In this document: in pieces, positions 25,798 through 33,686 of the stretch
Position numbering within the stretch: the first letter of the stretch is position 1
Layout: each line of letters begins with the position of its first letter
Origin: Haloferax sulfurifontis ATCC BAA-897
Lineage (GTDB): Archaea; Halobacteriota; Halobacteria; Halobacteriales; Haloferacaceae
Assembly: GCF_000337835.1 (NCBI RefSeq)
Contig: NZ_AOLM01000018.1
Coordinates: 1-64,000, forward strand
Length of the DNA stretch: 64,000 nt
Direction of reading: 5' to 3'
Made by a program: the position numbers and the translations under genes
Notes under the pieces: model-generated
What the model saw: the letters and a program-made list of their open reading frames with translations, nothing else
The model's database searches: none
What the model was told of the DNA's origin: nothing

Positions 25798-27177
25798 TCA
25801 ACGACTGTCCGGGCCGGCGTCAATCGCGGCGGCGTCAGCGTCGTCGGCGGAGTCGGTATCGTCGGCGTCGTCTGCCAACACGTCGTCGAGTCCCCACTCC
25901 GACGCCCTCGCGCGGGCCTCCTCGCGGGCCTCGGACCGAATCTCCTCGATCGCGTCGGCGTCGGCGAGGAACGATTCGACCGCGCTCTGGTCGCGGCCCT
26001 CCTCGCGGCGGGCGTCGGGGGCGGCGTCGACGGTCTTCGCCGCCAATCGCTCGTCGCCGGCGAGGACGCGGGCCGGCTCGCCCGGCGGGACGCGGAACGC
26101 CTCGACCTCGTGGGCGTCCGCGAGGGCGTCGGCGTCGACGGCGTGGACCGCGGCGCGGGTCGGGCCGGTGACCGCGAACCCCTCCAGCCCGTCGCGGCCG
26201 CCGACCTCGCGCTCCGTGTCGTAGGCGAGGACGGGAACCCCGTCTTCGAAGGTGACGACGCCGCGGGTGGTCTCGCCGAGGAGGAGCGCGTCCTGCGGCT
26301 CGAAGACGACGTAGCCGGTGAGTTCCTCGTCGAGCACCGTCCGAAGCACCGCCGCCGCGTCGTCGACGACGCGCGACCGGCGGAGCTCGCCCCGTGGGAT
26401 TCTCATATCCGCTCGGGGGACGACGGCGCTTTTGAACCGCTCTGCGACCTCGCGGCCGTCGCCGTCGCGCACGTCGAGGCGGGCGGCCGCCTCGCGGAAG
26501 GCGTCCGCGGCCGGGCCGTCGGGCGCGTGTTCGAGGAGGGGCTTGCCCTCGCGGCGGGCCGCGCGGACCGCGTCGCTCTCGGGGACCGACGCGAGCGTCT
26601 GCCCGCCGAAGTAGCGGCCGGCCTGCTCCGCGATTTTGTCGACGTTCTCGTCGGGGCGCACGCGGTTGAACACCACGCCCGCCGTGTCGGTGCCGTAGGA
26701 GTGGGCGTACTCCTGGACTTTCAGCCCGTCGGACAGCGACGGAACGGTGGGTTGGAGGACGACGACGATGCGGTCCGCGAGGACGACGGGGAGCACCGCG
26801 CTCTTCGAGCCGAGCGCGGCGGGCGAATCGAGGAGGAGCACGTCCGTGTCGGCGGCGAGCTCGGCGACCACGTCGCGGAGGCGACCGGGGTCCGCGGCCT
26901 CGAACGCCGCGAGGCTCGTCCCGCAGGGAACGACCGACATGCCGAACCGCTCGTACACCGCGTCGGACACCGCGGCGTCGCGCTCGTCGACGAGTAAGTC
27001 GTGGAGCGTCACGTCGGCGTCGTCCAATCCGGCGTGGAAAAGCAGGTTCGCCATGCCCGTGTCCGCGTCGATGACGGTCACGTCGTAGTCCTCGGCGAGC
27101 GCCATCCCCAGCGCGAGCGTACTCGTCGTCTTCCCGGTGCCGCCCTTCCCGCTGGCGACGGCGAACGCCTCGACCAT
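25798..27177 (-). CDS. minD2: MinD2-like ParA/MinD-family ATPase with long C-terminal extension
   Basis: 459 residues from the ATG at 27177. Deviant Walker A (ASGKGGTGKTTSTLALG), DADTGMANLLFHAGLDD (switch I) and LLLDSPAALGSKSAV (Walker B). The ATPase domain ends near residue 240, after FGGQTLASVPESDAV. About 220 further residues follow, including a predicted mixed domain and a strongly acidic tail. No C-terminal amphipathic membrane helix of bacterial MinD type is seen. In H. volcanii, a homolog in the same context is known to affect motility, chemotaxis-array position and cell shape (from memory). The symbol is assigned by that resemblance. Confidence 0.85.
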   Translation of the reverse strand: MVEAFAVASGKGGTGKTTSTLALGMALAEDYDVTVIDADTGMANLLFHAGLDDADVTLHDLLVDERDAAVSDAVYERFGMSVVPCGTSLAAFEAADPGRLRDVVAELAADTDVLLLDSPAALGSKSAVLPVVLADRIVVVLQPTVPSLSDGLKVQEYAHSYGTDTAGVVFNRVRPDENVDKIAEQAGRYFGGQTLASVPESDAVRAARREGKPLLEHAPDGPAADAFREAAARLDVRDGDGREVAERFKSAVVPRADMRIPRGELRRSRVVDDAAAVLRTVLDEELTGYVVFEPQDALLLGETTRGVVTFEDGVPVLAYDTEREVGGRDGLEGFAVTGPTRAAVHAVDADALADAHEVEAFRVPPGEPARVLAGDERLAAKTVDAAPDARREEGRDQSAVESFLADADAIEEIRSEAREEARARASEWGLDDVLADDADDTDSADDADAAAIDAGPDSR

Positions 27178-27286
27178 GCCACCACGTCCCCGGTGATTTC
27201 GCATAAGTGTTCGGAACGGGTGTGGACGCGCGCCGACGAATATCGATCCAATCGGTAACAAAAATTAATATCTAGGACATCATGGT

Positions 27287-27409
27287 ATGAGACGGGCACC
27301 GATGCTCCGAATCGTTATCCAATCGTTCGCTTTCGTAGTCGAGGACTCGACGTTCGCGGTGTACGCGACCCTCCTCACCATCGCGTTCGTCGTGTACCTG
27401 AATCGGTGA
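27287..27409 (+). CDS. 40-aa single-span membrane protein beside minD2
   Basis: ATG at 27287 (alternative ATG 27302) to TGA 27407-27409. The product is MRRAPMLRIVIQSFAFVVED then a membrane span (FAVYATLLTIAFVVYLNR). It is too short for common ORF cut-offs, but its start lies ~25 nt after an AT-rich run (aacaaaaattaatatc, 27257-27272) that can be a promoter. It is divergent from minD2. A similar small gene next to minD2 exists in H. volcanii, as I recall; function unknown. Confidence 0.55.
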   Translation: MRRAPMLRIVIQSFAFVVEDSTFAVYATLLTIAFVVYLNR

Positions 27410-27457
27410 CGTCGGCACGAAACGAGGCGTGCGAACGAGGTCCGCGGCCCCGGCGGG

Positions 27458-28471
27458 TCAGACCGCCTCGGCGAGCGCGTCGAGCAGGCGGTCGTTTTCG
27501 TCCGGGCGGCGGACGTTGATTCTGACGTGCGAGTCGAGCCGCCGGTAGTCGCGGGCGTCGCGGACGGCGAAGCCGCGCCGCCGAGTCTCGCGGAGCACGC
27601 GGTCGACGTCGGCGGCGCGGAACAACACGAGCGCGCCGTCGGCGGGGTGCGGGTCGTAGCCGAGCCGGTCCAGTTCCGCGAGTATCCGCGGGCGCTCCCG
27701 TTCGACCCGGTCGCGCGTCGCTTCGAGGAAGTCGTCCTGTTCGAGACAGAAGGTCGCCACCTCCACCGCCGGGGACGAAAGCACCCACGAACAGCGCGCC
27801 CTCGAGAGCCGGTCGCCGAGGTCGCCCGTCGCGGCCGCGAAGCCCGCGCGGAGCGAGGGGACGCCGAAGACATTCGTCACCGAGTGGAGCGCGATGACGC
27901 CGTCGAGGCCGGCCGTGCTCGGGAGGCGCGTGAAGCCGAGGTACGTCTCGTCGACGATGACGGGCGTGTCGGCCCGGCGGCAGTCGTCGATGAACGCCCG
28001 AAGTTCGGCTCTCGGATACGCCGTTCCGAGGGGGTTCGCGGGGTAGCTGAGAATCACCGTCGCGTGCTCGGCGGGGTCGACGCGCTCCAGGAGTCTGTCG
28101 TGCGGCACGTGCACCGGTTCACCGCCTTGGAGCCGGACTTCCCGTGCGTACTCGCCACAGCAGGGGGCCGGAAGCGCCACGCTGTCGCCCGGCGAGACGG
28201 TCACGCCCACCGCGAGTCGGAGCGCTTGGATGACGCCCGCGGCGGGAACGACCTCGTCGGGGTTACAGCCGACGAACGCCGCGGCGGCGACGCGGAACCG
28301 CGAGCAGTCGTCCAGCGAGTCCCGCCGCGCCGTGGAGAGCGCCGACTCGTAGACGCCGGCGAGACCGGACGGTCGCTCCGGGTTCGAGCCGGTGCTGAAA
28401 TCGACGAGCGAGTGGTCGGCGGTCCCGCCGTGGGTCACGTGGTCGACGTCTGAAACGGAACCGGGGTCCAT
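27458..28471 (-). CDS. CobD-like aminotransferase-fold protein lacking the PLP lysine
   Basis: 337 residues, a full-length paralog of the L-threonine-phosphate decarboxylase at 29309-30331 (THGGT, LVDFSTGSNPERP, VVPAAGVIQALRLA, VDETYLGFTRLP, RINVRRPDENDRLL). At the place of the pyridoxal-phosphate lysine (SLTKMFGLPGIRAG in the neighbour) it reads SVTNVFGVPSLRAG: the codon is AAT, Asn. It therefore cannot form the usual internal aldimine. The ORF is otherwise intact. It is the last gene of the cobalamin cluster, 98 bp beyond cbiZ. A regulatory or scaffolding pseudoenzyme, or a recent loss of function, are the options. Confidence 0.8.
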   Translation of the reverse strand: MDPGSVSDVDHVTHGGTADHSLVDFSTGSNPERPSGLAGVYESALSTARRDSLDDCSRFRVAAAAFVGCNPDEVVPAAGVIQALRLAVGVTVSPGDSVALPAPCCGEYAREVRLQGGEPVHVPHDRLLERVDPAEHATVILSYPANPLGTAYPRAELRAFIDDCRRADTPVIVDETYLGFTRLPSTAGLDGVIALHSVTNVFGVPSLRAGFAAATGDLGDRLSRARCSWVLSSPAVEVATFCLEQDDFLEATRDRVERERPRILAELDRLGYDPHPADGALVLFRAADVDRVLRETRRRGFAVRDARDYRRLDSHVRINVRRPDENDRLLDALAEAV

Positions 28472-28569
28472 ACCACCGTGCTAGCAACCGACCGTAATCA
28501 AAGCTTCTGCGGGAACCGTTTAGCTACCACCGAGGATTTCTCGGCCGAGCAGTCGTTTCACCGGAGTTC

Positions 28570-29316
28570 TCAAATCGGAGAGACGGTCGCCCGGTCGTCG
28601 GCGACGACGCCGTAGCGCGCCTCGCCGACGCCCCGCGGAATCGGCTCGGCGTCGTACCGCGAATCGAGGCTCGCGCGCACCGCGTCGCGGACGCAGACCC
28701 GCGCCGCGTTGCCGACCTCGGTGGCGCTCCCCGAGAACGTCACCGGGTCGCCGGCGGGGTCGCACGCGGCCACCACCGCGTCGGTCGTCGTCCCCGGCGC
28801 GCCGCAGTGCGCGAGGAGCGTCGCCGCCTTCGCCTCGGCGGCCACGGCGACGAGGTTCGGGAGCGCGCCCGGTTCGAGCGCCCGCGTCGTCCCGACGAAG
28901 ACGTTGACCGTGCCGACCGGGTCGTCTCGGTCCTTTCGCTCCACTCGGCCGTCGCCGGCCGCCGCGTCCGAGGCTGGCGACGCGTCGCCCCCGCCGCTCG
29001 GGTCGTCGTCTATCGGGAGTTCCGCGGGGTTCGACACGCCCGCGGTGGCGACGACTTCGACCGGGCCGAACCGGGCGCGCCGGGCGTGTTCCTGCCCCAC
29101 GCCCGTCAGGAGCGTCGGTCCGCGCTCGTCGAAGCCGGCCGCCGAGAGCCGTCGCTCGATATACGCGTCAAGGTCGGTCTCGGGCCAGCCCTCGGGGACG
29201 GTGACGTTGAACGCGGCGTCGGCCGGCGACTCGCCGCCGGCGTAGCCCGTCGAGAGCCACCGCGTGTTCGGTCGAACGAGCCGACAGACGCCGTCGCGGC
29301 GCGTCGCCTCAAACAT
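28570..29316 (-). CDS. cbiZ: Adenosylcobinamide amidohydrolase CbiZ
   Basis: 248 residues. CbiZ signatures: RWLSTGYAGGESPADAAFNV, LLTGVGQEHARRARFGPVEV, VATAGVSNPAELP, TVNVFVGTTRALEPGALPN, and AEAKAATLLAHCGAPGTTT with ending TDAVVAACDPAGD. It cleaves adenosylcobinamide to adenosylcobyric acid, the archaeal salvage route. A ~35-residue disordered Gly/Ser/Asp insert lies near residue 105-140. The start overlaps the cobD stop by 8 nt, the seventh gene of the operon. Confidence 0.9.
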   Translation of the reverse strand: MFEATRRDGVCRLVRPNTRWLSTGYAGGESPADAAFNVTVPEGWPETDLDAYIERRLSAAGFDERGPTLLTGVGQEHARRARFGPVEVVATAGVSNPAELPIDDDPSGGGDASPASDAAAGDGRVERKDRDDPVGTVNVFVGTTRALEPGALPNLVAVAAEAKAATLLAHCGAPGTTTDAVVAACDPAGDPVTFSGSATEVGNAARVCVRDAVRASLDSRYDAEPIPRGVGEARYGVVADDRATVSPI

Positions 29317-30331
29317 CGGTGGCGACGGCGGCGAGCGCCCGGAGCAGTTCGTCGTTCTCGTCCGGGCGTTTCACCGCGACGCGGACGTGCGAGTCGAGCG
29401 TCGGAAACGTCGTCGCGTCCCGGACGGCGACGCCGTGGTCGCGGGCGGTCTCGACCACCGCGTCGACGTCGCGGTCGCCGACGTCCACGAGGAGAAACGG
29501 CGCGTCCGACGGGGAGACGTCGAAGGCCTCGGACAGCGTCTCCCGGAGTCGCTCGCGCTCGTCTGTGACGCGCGCTCGGGTGCGCGAGACGAACCCCTCG
29601 TCTCGCATGCAGTGCGCGCCGACGGCGGCCGCGGGCGTCGAGAGCGACCACGCCCGCCGGGCCACGGCGAGTCGGTCGCCGAGGTCGCCCGTCGCGGCCG
29701 CGAAGCCCGCGCGGATGCCCGGCAGACCGAACATCTTCGTCAGCGACCGGGCGACGACGACGCCGGGGTCCCCCGCGAGGCTCGGCTCGTCGGTGAAATC
29801 GAGGAACGCCTCGTCGACGACGAGGACCGTGTCGGCCTCGCGACAGCGCGCCGCGAACGCCCGGAGGTCGGACGCAGGTACGAGTTCGCCCGTCGGGTTG
29901 TTCGGGGTGCAGACGACCGCGACCGCGTGGCCCGCTGGGTCGGCGTCGAGGAGGTCGTCGTGGGCGACCGCCACCGGCTCCGCGCCCTGCAGGCGAATCT
30001 CGCGGTCGTACTCGCCGAAGCTCGGCTCGGGGACGAGCGCGGTGTCACCGGGCGCGAGCGTCACCTCGAACGCGAGTCGCAGGGCTTCGAGGCCGCCGGC
30101 GGTCGGCACGACCGACGCGGGGGCACAGCTGACGTAGTCGCCGGCGGCCGCCCGGAAGTCGGCGTAGTCGTCGTCGGGGTAGCGGGTCGCGGCGTCGAAC
30201 GCCTCCCGATACACGGTTTCGACGCCGTCGGGGCGCTCGGGGTTGGTGTTCGCGCTGAAGTCGAGGACGGTCGGGTCGGTGGTCCCGCCGTGCGGGACGC
30301 GGCTCCCCGCCCGGACGGACTCAGGGTCCAT
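29309..30331 (-). CDS. cobD: L-threonine-O-3-phosphate decarboxylase CobD
   Basis: 340 residues of the class I/II aminotransferase fold. Seen: THGGTTDPTVLDFSANTNPE, VVPTAGGLEALRLAFEV, CTPNNPTGELVPA, LVVDEAFLDFTDEPS, and the PLP lysine in RSLTKMFGLPGIRAGFA. It makes (R)-1-amino-2-propanol phosphate for CbiB. The gene overlaps cobT by 11 nt and cbiZ by 8 nt. The paralog at 27458-28471 lacks the lysine. Confidence 0.9.
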   Translation of the reverse strand: MDPESVRAGSRVPHGGTTDPTVLDFSANTNPERPDGVETVYREAFDAATRYPDDDYADFRAAAGDYVSCAPASVVPTAGGLEALRLAFEVTLAPGDTALVPEPSFGEYDREIRLQGAEPVAVAHDDLLDADPAGHAVAVVCTPNNPTGELVPASDLRAFAARCREADTVLVVDEAFLDFTDEPSLAGDPGVVVARSLTKMFGLPGIRAGFAAATGDLGDRLAVARRAWSLSTPAAAVGAHCMRDEGFVSRTRARVTDERERLRETLSEAFDVSPSDAPFLLVDVGDRDVDAVVETARDHGVAVRDATTFPTLDSHVRVAVKRPDENDELLRALAAVATDV

Positions 30332-31361
30332 CGTCGATATCGGCGTCAGCGCCGCCGGCGTCGGCCGCCGCGGTCCCGGTCTCGACCGCTTCGGGGTCCA
30401 GCGTCGAGAGCACGTCGAGCGTGGCCGCCTCCACGTCGTCGAGGACGCCCATCCGGTCGGCGAGCATGAGCGCGCCGCCCATGCCCGCGCCCTCCTTGGC
30501 CTCGCCCGCGTCGTAGCGGTCCAGCGGGTGCGTCTCGAAGCCGGGGTCGGTGACGGTCAGTTCGAGGTCGAACGCCTCGGCGGCGTCGGCCAACTCGGGC
30601 ACGTCCTCGGCGAGGTACGAGGTGGTGGCGAGCGTCAGGCCGCCGTTCGCGCCGGCGTGTCGGGCGAGCGCGGCGGCCGCGAGCAGTTGCGTCCCGCCGC
30701 CGAGTATCACGTCGATGCCGTTTTCGAGCGCGCCGACGGTGAGGCCGGCGACGACCGGAAGCACCGGGTCGCCGAGGTAGCGGGCGGCGCGCCGGGGCTT
30801 GTGAGCCGCGAAGCCGGGTTCGACGTCGCTGGCCTCGAACGCCTCCGCGACGACCTCCTCTTTCAGGCTCGTCGGGTTGTCTGGGAGCGACGACGAGACG
30901 GGGAACTCCTCGCCGAGCGCGCGGAACACGGCGAGCGCGGTGGTCGTCCCGCCGGGGACGGTCTCGCCGATGACGAGTTCGTCCTCGGGGAGCGCGAGGC
31001 CCATCCGCCGGGCCGCCTCGAACGCGCCGGGGGCGGTCGGGACCGGCTCGCTCTCGCGGATGTCGCGGCCGGGGCGCGCGCCCACGTCGATGGTCGGCGC
31101 GGCGCTCGGCTTGGCGAGGCCGGCGTCCACGGTGAGCACGTCGAAGCCGGTGAGTTGCTTGACGGCGCGGGTGACGGCCGCGGGCGTCGGACAGCCCGTC
31201 GGACTGACCGGCGTCACCGGCGAGCGGACGGGCTCGCCGTACTCGATGATTTCGGCGTCGGCGCTCGGGGTATGGCCGACGAGCGACGGGTCCGCGCCGG
31301 CGGCGCTGATGCCGGGAATCTTCGCCGTCTCGGTCGTGCCGGCGACGAGGACTACTCGCAT
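30321..31361 (-). CDS. cobT: CobT-family nicotinate-nucleotide--dimethylbenzimidazole phosphoribosyltransferase (archaeal type)
   Basis: 346 residues. Archaeal-type features: AGTTETAKIPGISAAGADPS, SPVTPVSPTGCPTPAAVTRA, ELVIGETVPGGTTTALAVFR, LGDPVLPVVAGLTVGALENG, VILGGGTQLLAAAALA and AGEAKEGAGMGGALMLA. It should make alpha-ribazole phosphate or an equivalent nucleotide for the lower ligand of cobalamin. It overlaps cobY by 10 nt and cobD by 11 nt. Confidence 0.88.
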   Translation of the reverse strand: MRVVLVAGTTETAKIPGISAAGADPSLVGHTPSADAEIIEYGEPVRSPVTPVSPTGCPTPAAVTRAVKQLTGFDVLTVDAGLAKPSAAPTIDVGARPGRDIRESEPVPTAPGAFEAARRMGLALPEDELVIGETVPGGTTTALAVFRALGEEFPVSSSLPDNPTSLKEEVVAEAFEASDVEPGFAAHKPRRAARYLGDPVLPVVAGLTVGALENGIDVILGGGTQLLAAAALARHAGANGGLTLATTSYLAEDVPELADAAEAFDLELTVTDPGFETHPLDRYDAGEAKEGAGMGGALMLADRMGVLDDVEAATLDVLSTLDPEAVETGTAAADAGGADADIDDGP

Positions 31362-32038
31362 CGGTCCTCCGCGAGCGCGATGTCTGTCGGACGGTTCACG
31401 TTGAGTGCGAGTCGGGTATCTGTGGAGAGGTACATGGTCGGGTGAGTGTCAGTGTCGCTGTCGGTGTCAGTGTCGCTGTCGGTGTCAGTGTCTGTGCCGG
31501 AGTCCGTGTCGCTGTCGGTTCCGGCCGTCGTCTCGGCGTCGGTGTCGGCTGTCGAGTCCGCGGTCGCGGGGCCGACGACGCCCAGTCCGGTCGGGCAGAC
31601 GGCGGTCCCCTCGTGGTCGAAGACGAGCGCGTCGTCTATGCTGGCTCCGAGGTCGCGCTTCAGTTCGACGGGGACGCACGCGGTGGCGGCCCCGCCGTCG
31701 GCGGCCGAAACGACCGCGTCGACGTGTTCGGGAGCGACGAGCGGCAGGTCGGAAACGACGGTGACGACCGGCCGGGAGACGCGGTCCAGCGCGAAGTCGA
31801 GGTCGGAGACGTAGCCGTCGCCGGGGGCCTCGATGGGGTCGAGACCGAGGTCGGCGGCTCGCTCGCGGGTGTTCGGCGTGTGCGGCGAGGTGACCGCACG
31901 GACGGTCTCGACCGACGAGTCGCGGAGCGCCGCGGCGACCCGGTCGAGCATGGGCCGCCCGCAGATTTCCACGAGCGGCTTTTCGACCGGCGCGTCGAGG
32001 CGGGTGCCGCGGCCGCCGCACATCACGAGAGCGTCCAC
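31352..32038 (-). CDS. cobY: Adenosylcobinamide-phosphate guanylyltransferase CobY with a Thr/Asp repeat insert
   Basis: 228 residues from the GTG at 32038 (VDALVMCGGRGTRLDAPVEK, the NTP-transferase G-loop). It continues PLVEICGRPMLDRVAAALRD, VVTVVSDLPLVAPEHVDAVV and, at the C-terminus, YLSTDTRLALNVNRPTDIAL. CobY adds GMP to adenosylcobinamide phosphate. Between residues ~160 and ~200 lies a hydrophilic insert of alternating Asp with Thr/Ser, encoded by 18-bp tandem repeats at 31446-31517, which relatives lack as far as I recall. It overlaps cobS by 16 nt and cobT by 10 nt. Confidence 0.88.
   Translation of the reverse strand: MDALVMCGGRGTRLDAPVEKPLVEICGRPMLDRVAAALRDSSVETVRAVTSPHTPNTRERAADLGLDPIEAPGDGYVSDLDFALDRVSRPVVTVVSDLPLVAPEHVDAVVSAADGGAATACVPVELKRDLGASIDDALVFDHEGTAVCPTGLGVVGPATADSTADTDAETTAGTDSDTDSGTDTDTDSDTDTDSDTDTHPTMYLSTDTRLALNVNRPTDIALAEDRCE
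31446..31517. repeat. Four tandem 18-bp units inside cobY
   Basis: Unit gtgtcagtgtcgctgtcg occurs twice exactly (31446-31463, 31464-31481), then two altered copies to 31517. On the coding strand each gives the hexapeptide DSDTDT. The unit length is a multiple of three, so copy changes keep the frame: a likely length-variable site. Confidence 0.8.
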
Positions 32039-32787
32039 GTCACCACCCCCACGTGGACGGCCGCGGCGCGGGCCAGTTCGTTCGTCGCGCCGAGCAGGTC
32101 GCCCGAGACGCCGCCGAGTCGGGCGCGCCCCCACGAGCGGACGAGGAGCGCGACGACCGGCCCACAGCAGAGCGCCGCGACGACGGCGGGGCCGCCGGTG
32201 ACCGGCGCGAGCGCGACGACCGGGAGACAGGCCACGGCGACCGCGAGGAGCCCCGACGGGCTGTTCTCGCCGACGAGCGCCGAGCCGAGTCCCTCGTGGG
32301 CGGGCGCGCCGAGACAGACCAGCGTCGCCATGCCGGCTTTCGCGCCGACCTCGGCGGCGAGGGCGATTGCGACGGCGGCCGTGAGGCCGACGCGACCCCC
32401 CGCGCCCGCGAGGCCGAACGCGCCGAGCGCGAGGACGACGAGCGTCAGCCCGAACGCGAGCAGGCCGCCGACCCCCGTCTGCGAGTCTTTCAGGACCGAC
32501 AGCCGGCGGTCGGCGTCGCCGTGGACAACCGCGGCGTCGCCGAGGTCCGCGAGGCCGTCGGCGTGGGTGACGCCCGTCACGAGATACAGCGTCACGAGGT
32601 ACAGCGCGGCCGCGGTCGGTATGGGCAGGGGAAGCAACAACGGGAGCGCGGCCAGCGCGCCGACGACGTAGCCGGCGAGCGGAAACGCCACGGGCGCGCG
32701 CCTGAAGGCGTCCCAGTTGGACTCGTCGCCGCCGACCGGGAGGCGGGTGAGAAAGCCGAGCGCGCCGCGGAGCGCGGTCAGAACCAC
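32023..32787 (-). CDS. cobS: Cobalamin synthase CobS (adenosylcobinamide-GDP ribazoletransferase)
   Basis: 254 residues with about 6-7 membrane spans. CobS signatures: ALGFLTRLPVGGDESNWDAF, FPLAGYVVGALAALPLLLP, TGVTHADGLADLGDA (Asp motif HxDGLxD), and VLKDSQTGVGGLLAFGL. It joins adenosylcobinamide-GDP with alpha-ribazole in the membrane. It overlaps cbiB by 10 nt and cobY by 16 nt. Confidence 0.92.
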   Translation of the reverse strand: MVLTALRGALGFLTRLPVGGDESNWDAFRRAPVAFPLAGYVVGALAALPLLLPLPIPTAAALYLVTLYLVTGVTHADGLADLGDAAVVHGDADRRLSVLKDSQTGVGGLLAFGLTLVVLALGAFGLAGAGGRVGLTAAVAIALAAEVGAKAGMATLVCLGAPAHEGLGSALVGENSPSGLLAVAVACLPVVALAPVTGGPAVVAALCCGPVVALLVRSWGRARLGGVSGDLLGATNELARAAAVHVGVVTWTLS

Positions 32788-33686
32788 GCCGCCACCCCCG
32801 CGACGGCGAACGCGAGGAGGCCGGCCCGCGAGACGAGTCGGACGCCCCGCGCGGCGGTCGCCGCGTCGGGTGCCTCCGGCCCCCCGTCAAGCAGGTAGTG
32901 ACCGGGCTTTTCGAGTCGCGTCTCAAGGAGGACCGCGAGCGTCGCCATCGGCCACCCCGAGTTGGGCGACGACGGGCGGCGCGCCAACTCGCCGACTCGC
33001 GTCACCGTGGCCGGCGCACCCGCGACGACGGCCAGTAAGACCGCCGAGACGCGCGCCGGGACCCACATCACCGCGTCGTCGAGGCGGGCCGGAACGCGGC
33101 CGACCGGCTTGTGTCGGTAACCGAGCATCGAATCGAGCGTGTTGACGCCCTTCACCCACGCGGCCGCGCCGACCGCGAGCGCGAGCGAGACGGGCGCGAG
33201 GAGCGCAAACGCGAGCAACGGCGCGACGAGGCCGTCGGCGAGGTTCTCCGCGGCGCTCTCGACGGCGGCGCTCCGGATGTCGGCCGCCGAGAGCGACGAC
33301 GGGTCGCGCCCGGCCAGCGCCCGGAGTTCGTACCGGGCCGCGTCGAGGTCTGACTCATCGGCGGTCGCCGAGACGACCGCCTCGGCGGCGTCGAGGAGCA
33401 TCCGAAGGCTGGTGGTCGAAAACAGCGCGAGGGCGGCGACGGCCGCGCCGAGCCACGGCGAGGCGAGCGTCGCGGCCCACGTCGCACCCGCGGCGACGCC
33501 CGCGGCGAGCGCCGGAAGCGCGACCGCGGCGACCCCGCCGACCAGCGTCGGACGGGACCACTCGCGGTCGACGGGCGAGACGAGTCGGCCGAACAGCGCG
33601 ACCGGGTGGATACGTGCTGGGGGTTCGGCGAAGCCCTTGTCCAGCGCCGCGGCGGCGACGACGGCGGCCGCGGCGGTCACGGGCAC
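32778..33686 (-). CDS. cbiB: Adenosylcobinamide-phosphate synthase CbiB
   Basis: 302 residues, membrane-bound. Signatures: FAEPPARIHPVALFGRLVSP near the N-terminus, ALAGRDPSSLSAADIRSAAV then ESAAENLADGLVAPLLAFAL (the VESxAENxxD motif), GVNTLDSMLGYRHKP and RLDDAVMWVPARVSAVLLAV. It attaches aminopropanol phosphate to adenosylcobyric acid. Start and stop overlap the neighbouring genes by 10 nt each. Confidence 0.92.
   Translation of the reverse strand: MPVTAAAAVVAAAALDKGFAEPPARIHPVALFGRLVSPVDREWSRPTLVGGVAAVALPALAAGVAAGATWAATLASPWLGAAVAALALFSTTSLRMLLDAAEAVVSATADESDLDAARYELRALAGRDPSSLSAADIRSAAVESAAENLADGLVAPLLAFALLAPVSLALAVGAAAWVKGVNTLDSMLGYRHKPVGRVPARLDDAVMWVPARVSAVLLAVVAGAPATVTRVGELARRPSSPNSGWPMATLAVLLETRLEKPGHYLLDGGPEAPDAATAARGVRLVSRAGLLAFAVAGVAAWF

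Noticed and set aside
31446-31517. Tandem repeats in cobY considered as a CRISPR array
   Set aside because: The units are contiguous 18-mers without spacers and lie in frame inside a coding gene.
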